This document shows positions 33,458 through 41,633 of a stretch of DNA of 64,000 bases, piece by piece. The translations under genes and the position numbers were made by a program. Every line of letters starts with the position of its first letter. Position 1 is the stretch's first letter. The stretch comes from a bacterium (GTDB lineage: Bacteria > CSSED10-310 > JAFGSJ01). The notes under the pieces were generated by a model, which ran no database searches, was not told the origin of the DNA, and saw only the letters and a program-made list of their open reading frames with translations. The stretch spans positions 1 to 64,000 of the forward strand of contig JAFGSJ010000145.1 in the NCBI GenBank assembly GCA_016934675.1, in the 5' to 3' direction.

Positions 33458-36208
33458 TCAGAAGGCGTATTTCATCTGGAACAGGACTGACCGGGGTCCG
33501 GCCCAGTTTGTTTCCAGACCGTGATCGGCCCCTTCGAGTTCATTCCGTTCGGTATTGACCTGATTATCCAGGACATTGGTGATATCGATAATTCCCGTCA
33601 GAATGCCCCATTTGCCCAGGTTGAAATCTTTCTGGATTGACAGATCAACCATGAAGACATCGGGCAGGCGATAAGCTCCACGTCCTTCCGGTAAAGTGAC
33701 CTGGCTACCGTATGATGGATCGGTATTATCGACATCGTCATCGGTCCCAAAGATACCATCGGGTCCCGCACCGTGATCGCCATAGAGATTGTATGTGTAA
33801 CCACTCTTGTACCACATATGTGTCCCGATCGAGAAATCCCAGGGTAACTGGTAGGAAGCATAAAGCTTCAGGTAATGGGGCACATCGTAACTGAGCGGTC
33901 CGTCGATATTGTGCGAGAGCACGGGCGTGTCATAATAGACCGAAAAATGCGACAGGTTTGAACTCGACGGTTGTTCGTTCTCACCGGTGCCGGTTGCTTC
34001 CGAGTAAGTATAGGAGAATTCGAGCAACAGCTTATCGGTCCGGGCGGTCGTGTGGAGTTCGAGGGCAAGATAATCCCGGAAAGCATCGTCCGGATTGGTG
34101 TAATAATACCGTTGCTCAGCCCAGTTCTCATACCACTCATCAACGGCGGCCTGATTGTTGATATCCACATCCGTGGCTAAATGGATATTTCCGCTTTCAT
34201 CCTCATAGAAACCGACATCCTCGATGATGTCGCGGGTCATTCTGTAAATAAAGCGGGCCCCGGCCGAAAAACGATTGAAGACTTCCTGATCATAACCGAC
34301 CATGTATTCATCGGCATATTCCGGTTTCAGGTCCGGATCGATCTTATCACGCGTTACATCACCACCTGACCAGGAGAAGAGATAGTAACCTTCATCATCG
34401 GCGCCGGAATTGGTCGGATCATAACGCCAGGTCTCGCTCCGGGCAGATGCACCCGGATTGGCCCCAACGATGGTCAAGTCATAGGTATTGTAGTATCGGC
34501 CGTAATTGGCATAGAGTTTTGACTTGCCGTCATTCTTGAGGTCCCAGGCAAAACCGATCCGGGGAGCAATCATGTTATCAAAGGTATGGACAGTGGTGTC
34601 CTCTTTGTTAATATAACTCGCCCAATCGAAGCGCAGACCAGGATTGAATGAGAAACCAGGGAAAATGCTCCAGGTATCCTGCAGGAAATAGGATATGACT
34701 TTACCCTTGTTCTTCTCGACCGATGGGTTGACGTTATTGATACGCTCAAATGGTTGTTCCTGGTCAGTACCATACCAATCGATCCGGTAATAGCGACCAG
34801 TCGTCCAATCCACATCACGCCGTTCTTCGAGATTCTGGTATTCAAAGCCGGTCTTGAATTCATGGGTCCCTTTCCAATTATCCTTGACCAGGGTTGCGGC
34901 TGTCGAAATCGACCACTTCGAGCGATCGTTGTCGTCATCCTGCTCGAAATTATTGTACCAGATACCGGCCCGACGGTCTTCAACGGCTGGTTCACCTGAA
35001 TCATTCATGGGGTGCTGATATATATAGCTGTTGAAGTAGCCGAACCTGGTGTCAAAGAAGAGGTTGGATGAGTGGATGTACGTCCAATTGAGACCGATGC
35101 GGTCACCACCCTGTTTCCATCGTTCCTGTGCTTCGGGTCGGTGCTGGGTATCCGACGCGTTGTCAATGACTGCCGGATCACTTGAAAAGTTCAGTTCAAA
35201 GTTCTGAGAAGCCGTCAATGACCAGGTCAATTTCGCAACATAGTACTGCCACAACTGGTCCGAATCAAGACTACTATAGGTATATTCCAGGTCGACCGGA
35301 TCGCGGGTATAGCGTGTATCAAATGAGTCGGATACCTCCGTGCGACGGTAACTCAGGAAAAACCAGGCCTTGTCCTTGACGATCGGACCACCAAAAGACA
35401 GGGTAGGCTCGAATTGATCGGACCGAATCGTTTCAGGATGATCATCCTTGACCGGTGCGGTAAATTCATCCGTCTCGTATTTGAAACGAACAATCCCTTC
35501 GAAATCATTGGCCCCACTCTTGGTGACCACGTTGACGATACCACCCATGGCCTTCCCATACTCAGCAGTAAATCCACCGGTCTGGACTTCAACCTCTTCG
35601 ACGGCATCGGCATTCAGATTCGATGAAAACGTGTGCGTCACCGGATCAGTTGTATCGACACCATCATAAAGATACAGGTTGTCATAGGTCGTCCCTCCAG
35701 CGACATGCGGGTTGGATGATCCTGTCGTGGCACCGCTCATGGCAAACACGTCCTGGAACTGGTCACTGCCGGGCAATCTCTCGGAGAATTCCCGCTTGAC
35801 ATTGAGCCCGACTGACGTACTCTTGGTATCCAACACAGGCGCTTCAGCGGTTACAATCACCACTTCTTCGAAGGTTGAGACCTCTAAAGCCAGATCAACC
35901 GTTGTGGTCTGATTGATCGTTACTTCGACATTGTTCTTCTCGATGGTCTTGAAACCGGACAATTCCGCTTTCACCACATATTTGCCCGGAGGTAGCATGA
36001 CCACACGAAAAACACCGTTATCTCGCGTATAATCGGTCCGGTCTCCCGGGAAACCGGTGCCGGATACGGAAACCATGACACCCGGCAGCGGCTGGCCCGT
36101 GCTGTCGACGATGGTCCCCGATATATTACCTGTCAGCGCCGCTTGAGCAGATGACCCGAACGTGAGCATGAACACAGGTAGTATCAGTAGAATTAGTTTC
36201 TTTGTCAT
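33458..36208 (-). CDS. TonB-dependent receptor with carboxypeptidase-regulatory N-domain (Oar-like)
   Basis: A 916-residue outer-membrane protein. The signal peptide (1-23, ending AQA) is followed by a CarboxypepD_reg-like beta sandwich (about 25-110, GTIVDSTGQPLPGVMVSVSG), the TonB plug (about 130-235, with DNLYLYDGVDTTDPVTH and YGKAMGGIVNVVTKSG), and a 22-stranded barrel ending in the canonical FQMKYAF. Oar-like receptors of this architecture are numerous in Acidobacteriota and myxobacteria and take up oligomers or act in surface transport. No dedicated TonB, ExbB or surface-lipoprotein partner is adjacent, so the substrate is unknown. A strong terminator follows and a 448-base spacer precedes, so it is transcribed alone. 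Confidence 0.94.
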   Translation of the reverse strand: MTKKLILLILPVFMLTFGSSAQAALTGNISGTIVDSTGQPLPGVMVSVSGTGFPGDRTDYTRDNGVFRVVMLPPGKYVVKAELSGFKTIEKNNVEVTINQTTTVDLALEVSTFEEVVIVTAEAPVLDTKSTSVGLNVKREFSERLPGSDQFQDVFAMSGATTGSSNPHVAGGTTYDNLYLYDGVDTTDPVTHTFSSNLNADAVEEVEVQTGGFTAEYGKAMGGIVNVVTKSGANDFEGIVRFKYETDEFTAPVKDDHPETIRSDQFEPTLSFGGPIVKDKAWFFLSYRRTEVSDSFDTRYTRDPVDLEYTYSSLDSDQLWQYYVAKLTWSLTASQNFELNFSSDPAVIDNASDTQHRPEAQERWKQGGDRIGLNWTYIHSSNLFFDTRFGYFNSYIYQHPMNDSGEPAVEDRRAGIWYNNFEQDDDNDRSKWSISTAATLVKDNWKGTHEFKTGFEYQNLEERRDVDWTTGRYYRIDWYGTDQEQPFERINNVNPSVEKNKGKVISYFLQDTWSIFPGFSFNPGLRFDWASYINKEDTTVHTFDNMIAPRIGFAWDLKNDGKSKLYANYGRYYNTYDLTIVGANPGASARSETWRYDPTNSGADDEGYYLFSWSGGDVTRDKIDPDLKPEYADEYMVGYDQEVFNRFSAGARFIYRMTRDIIEDVGFYEDESGNIHLATDVDINNQAAVDEWYENWAEQRYYYTNPDDAFRDYLALELHTTARTDKLLLEFSYTYSEATGTGENEQPSSSNLSHFSVYYDTPVLSHNIDGPLSYDVPHYLKLYASYQLPWDFSIGTHMWYKSGYTYNLYGDHGAGPDGIFGTDDDVDNTDPSYGSQVTLPEGRGAYRLPDVFMVDLSIQKDFNLGKWGILTGIIDITNVLDNQVNTERNELEGADHGLETNWAGPRSVLFQMKYAF

Positions 36209-36656
36209 ACAATAACCCCCTCTGTCTGATCAATAGTTGTGAATTGAATCTGAATGAGTTTCTACTGCGATTCTGTGCCGTTGCCACCTCTCTTTCACAT
36301 ACTATTTCTCCCCATTGACATTCCGATTCATCCGTTTCGACAAACGAAATAATCAGTAGAAATAAGAGCAAAGAATATGCCAAAGAAAAAAAATGCTTGT
36401 ATCTCAATCTATTAGACAATGAATGTGGCGATTCTGGACCGGAAAAATCGTTCACTAATGAGACAACGTGTGTTCAGAACCGAACAAATGCTTCGTGTCA
36501 AGGGCGTTCGAAAATGAACAAAGCGTTGATGAAAAGATTGGCCGATGCTCGCGTCAAATTGCAAAAATGCTTGAAATTATCAGACAGGATTAAAAAATAT
36601 CTGGGACATCCCGTTATCCTGTCGAAAACAACATCAGGCAATTATGCAATCAATCA
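36209..36656. other. Long control region upstream of the receptor gene
   Basis: This 448-base AT-rich spacer separates the receptor start from the pyrF 3' end. A minus-strand TTGACA (complement of 36495-36500) is a perfect -35 hexamer but lacks a good -10 at 16-18 bases. The word GTTCGAAAATGAAC and neighbouring AACCGAACAAATG look like degenerate dyads. A 48-codon plus-strand frame from 36514 (MNKALMKRLADARVK and onward) lacks a ribosome site and overlaps the pyrF stop; I do not call it a gene. Confidence 0.4.
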
Positions 36657-37613
36657 CTAGGTCTGAGCAAGGACAGTTCTGACTTGAGTGATCATGAGTT
36701 CGAGTGCTTCGACGACCGCTTTCTCGAAATATTGCTCGCCATACGTATCTTTATAGGGTGCTTGAGTATAGGCATGAATGATGCCCCGGGAATTGTTAAT
36801 GAGTGCTCCTCGTCCGTCTCGGAAGAAGGGGAGAATATCCTGGGCCGTGCCGCCCTGAGCTCCAAAACCTGGGACAAGCAAAAATGCCTGGGGAAGCTCC
36901 TGTCTGACCCTGACCGCTTCGTCGGGATACGTGGCCCCGACGACTGCCCCAACGGCAGAAAAGCCGCATTTCCCTATCAAAGCATCTCCCCAGTCGCGGC
37001 ATTTGCGGGCCACATGGATATAGAGGGGGGTATCATGGACCAAGAGATTTTGAAATTCGCTGCTCGAAGGATTCGAGGTTTTGACCAGGATAAAGATGCC
37101 TTTACCGTACGTGGCGCAATCGTCCAGAAATGGTTTGATACCATCGGAGCCCAGATAGGGGTTTACCGTTACGGCATCGGCGTCAAACAGGGTATATTTC
37201 GAGTTATCCCAACCGGGCACTGTCCCGAGATAAGCCTGGGAATAGGCGGCAACGGTGCTGCCGATGTCGTTTCTCTTCACATCGGCGATGACCAACAGGC
37301 CTCGTGAGCGGGCATAACGGACCGTATCCAGATATGCTTTCATGCCGGCAGGTCCGTACATTTCGTAGAAAGCGATTTGCGGTTTCACCGCTGGTACGAG
37401 GGGTGCGACCAGATCGATGATGGCCTGATTAAACAGGAAAAGTGCCCGGGCAATGCCTTCGATCGTGGGACCGTATTCAGCCCGGGCAGCCTCGCGGATC
37501 TGGCTCGGGATGTTGCTGAAGCGGGGATCAAGCCCGACAATACACGGCGTCTTTTTTTGTTCGATAGCCTGGAACAAACGATCTGCAAAGGAAATGACGG
37601 TCTGCTGTTTCAT
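36657..37613 (-). CDS. pyrF: Orotidine 5'-phosphate decarboxylase (type 2 subfamily)
   Basis: A 318-residue enzyme of UMP synthesis. CIVGLDPRFSNIP near residue 24, KPQIAFYEMYGPAG (77-90) and the catalytic DVKRNDIGST with Lys113 and Asp116 mark the longer pyrF_2 subfamily, found in mycobacteria, Deinococcus and several deltaproteobacterial and acidobacterial groups. The C-terminal VPGFGAQGGT phosphate loop is present. Its start overlaps the stop of the inactive ketosynthase gene by four bases (ATGA), so it is translationally coupled to the ketosynthase pair, an unusual partner for a pyrimidine gene. Confidence 0.96.
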   Translation of the reverse strand: MKQQTVISFADRLFQAIEQKKTPCIVGLDPRFSNIPSQIREAARAEYGPTIEGIARALFLFNQAIIDLVAPLVPAVKPQIAFYEMYGPAGMKAYLDTVRYARSRGLLVIADVKRNDIGSTVAAYSQAYLGTVPGWDNSKYTLFDADAVTVNPYLGSDGIKPFLDDCATYGKGIFILVKTSNPSSSEFQNLLVHDTPLYIHVARKCRDWGDALIGKCGFSAVGAVVGATYPDEAVRVRQELPQAFLLVPGFGAQGGTAQDILPFFRDGRGALINNSRGIIHAYTQAPYKDTYGEQYFEKAVVEALELMITQVRTVLAQT

Positions 37614-38848
37614 GATTGACTCACCTTATTCAGAAGAATGGCGCAACTGGTCCCCCCATAGGAGGAGGCACAATGCAGCACTGTGTTGATCTCTTGTTGG
37701 GGCCGTTCAGTCATCAGAAAATCGAGCTGATAGTCCGGTATCGGTTCGGTCAGATTGGGGATACGGGGCAGGAAATTGTTGTTCATGATCAGGATTGACA
37801 TGACCAATCGCAGTACACCGGCACCGTGGAAGCAGCCCGTATAGGCTTTCAGGGCCAGGACCGGGACATGCTGGTGGATCTCCTGGTTCAGGGTCGACAG
37901 TACGTGTGCTTCGGCCCGATCGAGCAGAGTGGTCGAATTCGCACCGCCGGAAATCAGATCGAGCCTGTTCATCAGGGTCGGGTTCTTGTACAGTAAGGTT
38001 CGAATGGCGCGCAGCAAGTCATGGCCCTCCGGATGATAACCCAGAGAACCGACGTTTTCCGAGGCCATTTCCGCGCCGACCAGTTCGGCATAGGGCCTGC
38101 CCTGGCGGGAGCGGACATGCGATTCGGTCTCGAGCACCATGACTGCCGCCCCTTCGCCCAGGACCAGACCGTTCCGCTTTTGATCATAGGGTGACATCAT
38201 TTCAGGTAGGTTCGGATTACGCGGCGCCAGACTCTGAGTCACCGCAAAGGCATGGAATAAAAAGGGTGATATCTCTTCTGCGCCACCGACCAGCACTACA
38301 TCGGCATGGCCCAGACGAAGTTGCCTTATGGCATAGATGACGGCCTGTTCCGCGGAAATTTCCTTGTGTGAAAAAGTGGTATTCAAGCCGCGCATTTTCA
38401 GGATGATCGAAACCGAACTGGCTGCAGCGTTGGGCACGGTATTGGGGAAGAGCATGGGATTCGCACTGGCCGGTCCTTTCTGGACCAAACCCACAAAAAA
38501 ATCGTCCGTGTAATTAGTCGAACCCACACCGGTCCCCATGACGATACCGGCCCGGTTATTCTCCGCCAATCGGTCGCTGAGTCCCGCATCCCTGACGGCT
38601 CTGATCGAAGCAATAGCGGCCATGAGTGAAACCCGGTCCATGCGCCGGGCCTGATTCGCAGGGACCAAGTCGGCCGAATCGATTTCACGGACCTCAGCAC
38701 CCAGATGGGATTTGTACTGGCTTGTATCGACCATGGTCAATGGCTGGAAAGGAGGTGTCCCACGTTCGAGTCGTTCCCAGATTGCTTCTATGGTCGAGCC
38801 GAGTGGGCAGACTGCACCCAGGCCGGTGATGAATATCCGCTCAGGCAT
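37610..38848 (-). CDS. Ketosynthase-fold protein without active-site Cys (chain-length-factor-like)
   Basis: A 412-residue thiolase-fold protein of the beta-ketoacyl-ACP synthase family. The N-terminus MPERIFITGLGAVCPLG and GIVMGTGVG are normal. The active-site block that should read TxACSS is replaced by TTFSHKEISAEQAV, with Lys162 at the Cys position. The first catalytic His region reads SGGANSTTL rather than AHGTxT. It therefore cannot perform standard condensation and resembles the KS-beta/chain-length factor of type II polyketide and aryl polyene systems, which pairs with an active KS. That partner is directly upstream, overlapping by eight bases. It probably forms a heterodimer controlling product length. 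Confidence 0.85.
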   Translation of the reverse strand: MPERIFITGLGAVCPLGSTIEAIWERLERGTPPFQPLTMVDTSQYKSHLGAEVREIDSADLVPANQARRMDRVSLMAAIASIRAVRDAGLSDRLAENNRAGIVMGTGVGSTNYTDDFFVGLVQKGPASANPMLFPNTVPNAAASSVSIILKMRGLNTTFSHKEISAEQAVIYAIRQLRLGHADVVLVGGAEEISPFLFHAFAVTQSLAPRNPNLPEMMSPYDQKRNGLVLGEGAAVMVLETESHVRSRQGRPYAELVGAEMASENVGSLGYHPEGHDLLRAIRTLLYKNPTLMNRLDLISGGANSTTLLDRAEAHVLSTLNQEIHQHVPVLALKAYTGCFHGAGVLRLVMSILIMNNNFLPRIPNLTEPIPDYQLDFLMTERPQQEINTVLHCASSYGGTSCAILLNKVSQS

Positions 38849-40064
38849 CGGACCTCCCCATGATCAGACAGGTATTATTACCGCCAAAGGCAAATGAATT
38901 TGACAATGCATAACGGACCGGCATCAGCCGCGATGTATTCGGCACACAATCGAGTTCGATAGCCGGGTCGGATGTGACATAGTTGACCGTAGGCGGTACC
39001 ATGGCTTCGGCAATGGTCAGGGCCAGGGCCACGGCCTCGACACTGCCAGCGGCACCGAGACAATGTCCGACCATTGATTTGACCGAACTGACCGGCAGCT
39101 TTTGGAGTAACTCGCCAAAAACGAGTTGAATCGCTTTCGCTTCGATCAAGTCGTTGTGACGCGTGGCTGTCCCATGTGCCGAGATATACTCGATCTGGTC
39201 CGGTTTGAGACCGGCCCGTTCCATGGCCCAGTTCATGGCGTTGACGGCCCCGGTCGCTGCAGGCTCGGGCGCAGTCATGTGATAAGCATCTGCGGACAGG
39301 GCATAACTCAGCAGTTCCGCATACACTTTCGCACCACGGCTACGGGCCCTCGAGCTTTCCTCGAGGACCAGCACTCCGGCCCCTTCACCGAGACTCAAGC
39401 CCTTGCGATTCAGATCGAACGGACGGCACGGTTCCGGGTCCACGGAACGCAAGGCGTTGAATCCGGCATAGGTTATCTCGGACAGAGATTCTGAACCTCC
39501 GGCGATGACCAGATCCGCCTCATCATTCCGGATCAGGTCCAGGCCATAACCAATGGCGGTTGCGGATGAGGAACAGGCCGTGGTCACTGTCAAACGCTGT
39601 CCGCGACAATCGAATTCGTTACCGATCAAATCGGTCAAGGCCGAGGCCTCGAACGAAACCAACAAAGTGGGACGTGGTAAGCGACCCGGTTTCAAAAGCT
39701 GCTGCTTACGATATTGCTCGGCTGAGAACATGCCCCCGGCACCCGCACCCATAATTACGGACACCCGATCATGTTTCTCGACTGACAGGTCAAGTCCGGA
39801 ATCGCGGATTGCTTCCCGGGCAGCCATCATGCCGATCTGGTCACACCGTGACATGCGTCGCAACATCCGGACCGGGAAATGGTCCTCGGGTCGAAAATCC
39901 TTGATTTGACCGCCGGTATGCGTCCTATAATTCGAAGTATCAAAAAGATCGACCTGCCCGATGCCGCATCGACCGAGAGTCATGTTCTCCAGAAATTCCA
40001 GTCTATTCTTTCCCAGAGCACAGAATATGCCCAATCCAGTAATGGAGGCCTGTCTTTGACTCAT
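38841..40064 (-). CDS. Active beta-ketoacyl-ACP synthase (FabF/KS-alpha-like)
   Basis: A 407-residue condensing enzyme with the full triad: Cys164 in VTTACSSSATA, His297 in SAHGTATRHND, and His334 with Lys329 in VKSMVGHCLGAAG. The start at ATG 40064 was preferred to a 16-codon extension because MSQRQASITGLGIF is the normal N-terminus and GGGGAAGAACGG precedes it. It is followed by a Cys-less partner, so the pair is organised like KS-alpha/KS-beta of type II polyketide or aryl polyene synthases rather than like a lone fatty acid FabF. No acyl carrier protein, ketoreductase, dehydratase or thioesterase is nearby, so the pair must borrow them or serve a different role. Confidence 0.88.
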   Translation of the reverse strand: MSQRQASITGLGIFCALGKNRLEFLENMTLGRCGIGQVDLFDTSNYRTHTGGQIKDFRPEDHFPVRMLRRMSRCDQIGMMAAREAIRDSGLDLSVEKHDRVSVIMGAGAGGMFSAEQYRKQQLLKPGRLPRPTLLVSFEASALTDLIGNEFDCRGQRLTVTTACSSSATAIGYGLDLIRNDEADLVIAGGSESLSEITYAGFNALRSVDPEPCRPFDLNRKGLSLGEGAGVLVLEESSRARSRGAKVYAELLSYALSADAYHMTAPEPAATGAVNAMNWAMERAGLKPDQIEYISAHGTATRHNDLIEAKAIQLVFGELLQKLPVSSVKSMVGHCLGAAGSVEAVALALTIAEAMVPPTVNYVTSDPAIELDCVPNTSRLMPVRYALSNSFAFGGNNTCLIMGRSDA

Positions 40065-40241
40065 ACCGTTCTTCCCCGAACACTTCAAGTGTACCGTGCT
40101 TGTTTCGTTCACTCTGCCCCCACTATTAGCATCATTCCGGTCTGAAAATCAAGCGGATTGTTCAGGCTGGACCATGATGAGGTCGTGGCAGGGCTTGAAA
40201 GTCGCGGGCTATTCGAGTAGGATAAGCGAGAAGGAGGACCG

Positions 40242-41459
40242 ATGGTCCAGCCAGTTTCAGCTCATGCGTCATCTGACCAGCCAGCGAAAACGTTTGGCAT
40301 TTATATTCATGTGCCGTTCTGCCGACGAAAATGCAACTATTGTGATTTTTATTCGGTCGCGGTGACCGATGAACTGTTGGATGCTTATATTCGGGCCCTT
40401 GAATGCGAGATCAACTGGGTCGCGTCTTATCTTCCTGCCGATCAGTATGCGGCGACCCTGTATTGTGGGGGAGGCAGTCCTTCTTTAATCAATCTCGTTC
40501 AATTGGAACGTATTCGGGAAATCCTGTTTGGATCATTTCGGTTCGAGCGGGACTTTGAATGGACCATGGAAGCCAATCCTGAGAGTTTTACCTCCGAATT
40601 GATGCTGGGCTGGCAAGCATTGGGAGTCAATCGCATCTCGATGGGGGTCCAGAGCTTGCAACCTTCGCTGTTGAAACTCCTGGGCCGTTGTCATTCGGCA
40701 TTCGATGCCAGGATCGCGCTTGAAACGCTCAAGGCTGGCCCATGTATAAACTGGTCTGTTGATTGTATGTGCGGCATTCCCGGGCAAACCCTGACGGGTT
40801 GGCTCGAGGACCTGGCCGAAGTCAGGGCCTATGGTCCTGCTCACCTTTCGGTCTACCCGTTGAGTCTCGAGCCTGGGACAGCCATGGCTGAGCGGGTGCG
40901 GCGAGGTGAACTGGACCCAAGCCCGGAGGAACTGGTGGCCGATCAACTCGAAGCCGCGGAAGCTAAGCTTCATGATTGGGGTTATGAACACTATGAAATC
41001 GCGAACTATGCTCTATCCGGGCAGCGCTGCCGACATAATCTGGGGTATTGGCTGCGGACCCCTTATATCGGACTGGGCCCTGCAGCCGCCACTTTCTGGA
41101 ATGAAACCAGGAGTAATGCGCTTGCTTCGCTTGAGCACTATCTCCACAGTCAGGTCTCGGACCACACCTCGATGGAGCACAGCCTGGACCCCTTCGAGCG
41201 TCCGTTCCACCATGAGGTCGAAAGACTCGATCGGAAAGCGGCAAGTCTTGAAACTATCCTGTTAGGCACCAGGTTGCTTGATGGCTTCGATCTTCAAAAA
41301 TGGTGTCAGGACTATCAATCTGAGATAGAACCGGACCTGCTTGGGCGGATCGAAGAGCAGGTCCGGATCGGACTGCTCGAACGTTCGGGATGTATCATTC
41401 GATTATCCCGACGGGGACGTTGGCTGGCCAACAAGGTTTGGTTGGATTTCGTCGATTGA
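40242..41459 (+). CDS. hemW: HemW-like radical SAM heme chaperone
   Basis: A 405-residue radical SAM protein. The cluster motif is Cys27-x3-Cys31-x2-Cys34 with the family form HVPFCRRKCNYCDF, followed by LYCGGGSPS and SMGVQS. The middle VDCMCGIPGQT and CRHNLGYW, and the C-terminal winged-helix-like region, agree with HemW, formerly misannotated as oxygen-independent coproporphyrinogen oxidase; true HemN has an N-terminal extension and extra Cys that are lacking here. AAGGAGG precedes the start. It is divergent from the ketosynthase genes and followed by an M48 protease gene with a separate leader region. Confidence 0.9.
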   Translation: MVQPVSAHASSDQPAKTFGIYIHVPFCRRKCNYCDFYSVAVTDELLDAYIRALECEINWVASYLPADQYAATLYCGGGSPSLINLVQLERIREILFGSFRFERDFEWTMEANPESFTSELMLGWQALGVNRISMGVQSLQPSLLKLLGRCHSAFDARIALETLKAGPCINWSVDCMCGIPGQTLTGWLEDLAEVRAYGPAHLSVYPLSLEPGTAMAERVRRGELDPSPEELVADQLEAAEAKLHDWGYEHYEIANYALSGQRCRHNLGYWLRTPYIGLGPAAATFWNETRSNALASLEHYLHSQVSDHTSMEHSLDPFERPFHHEVERLDRKAASLETILLGTRLLDGFDLQKWCQDYQSEIEPDLLGRIEEQVRIGLLERSGCIIRLSRRGRWLANKVWLDFVD

Positions 41460-41519
41460 AGATTTACTCGACCCGGGCGAGGGTATAGTATATACTAATA
41501 TATGTCAGAAGCTTCCCAT

Positions 41520-41545
41520 GCGTCATGATGACTCGATCATGACGC
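41520..41545. promoter_or_regulatory. Perfect 10-bp hairpin in the leader of the M48 protease gene
   Basis: GCGTCATGAT (41520-41529) and ATCATGACGC (41536-41545) form a perfect stem with loop GACTCG. It lies 60 bases after the hemW stop and 81 before the M48 start, without a T-run. Upstream is the 12-base palindrome TAGTATATACTA (41487-41498), which may belong to a promoter. The hairpin could be an operator, an RNA processing site or part of a leader control element. Confidence 0.5.
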
Positions 41546-41561
41546 CTGAAGGCGAAAGAAA

Positions 41562-41633
41562 ATGAAACTCCGATCAGGTCGCATTGTTAGAGAGATGAAC
41601 AGAGAAACCGGCGAGGTAGAATCGAATGTCTAG
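41562..41633 (+). CDS. Possible 23-codon leader peptide ahead of the M48 protease gene
   Basis: ATG at 41562 opens a short frame MKLRSGRIVREMNRETGEV then ESNV and stop TAG at 41631-41633, overlapping the protease start by eight bases. Such an overlap could couple translation of the two. GGCGAAAG precedes it as a weak ribosome site. It has no recognisable family and may be fortuitous. Confidence 0.25.
   Translation: MKLRSGRIVREMNRETGEVESNV

Noticed and set aside
36397-36660. Small plus-strand frame of 87 codons (or 48 from 36514) between the receptor and pyrF
   Set aside because: No ribosome site, no family, overlaps the pyrF stop and sits in an AT-rich control region; kept only as a note.
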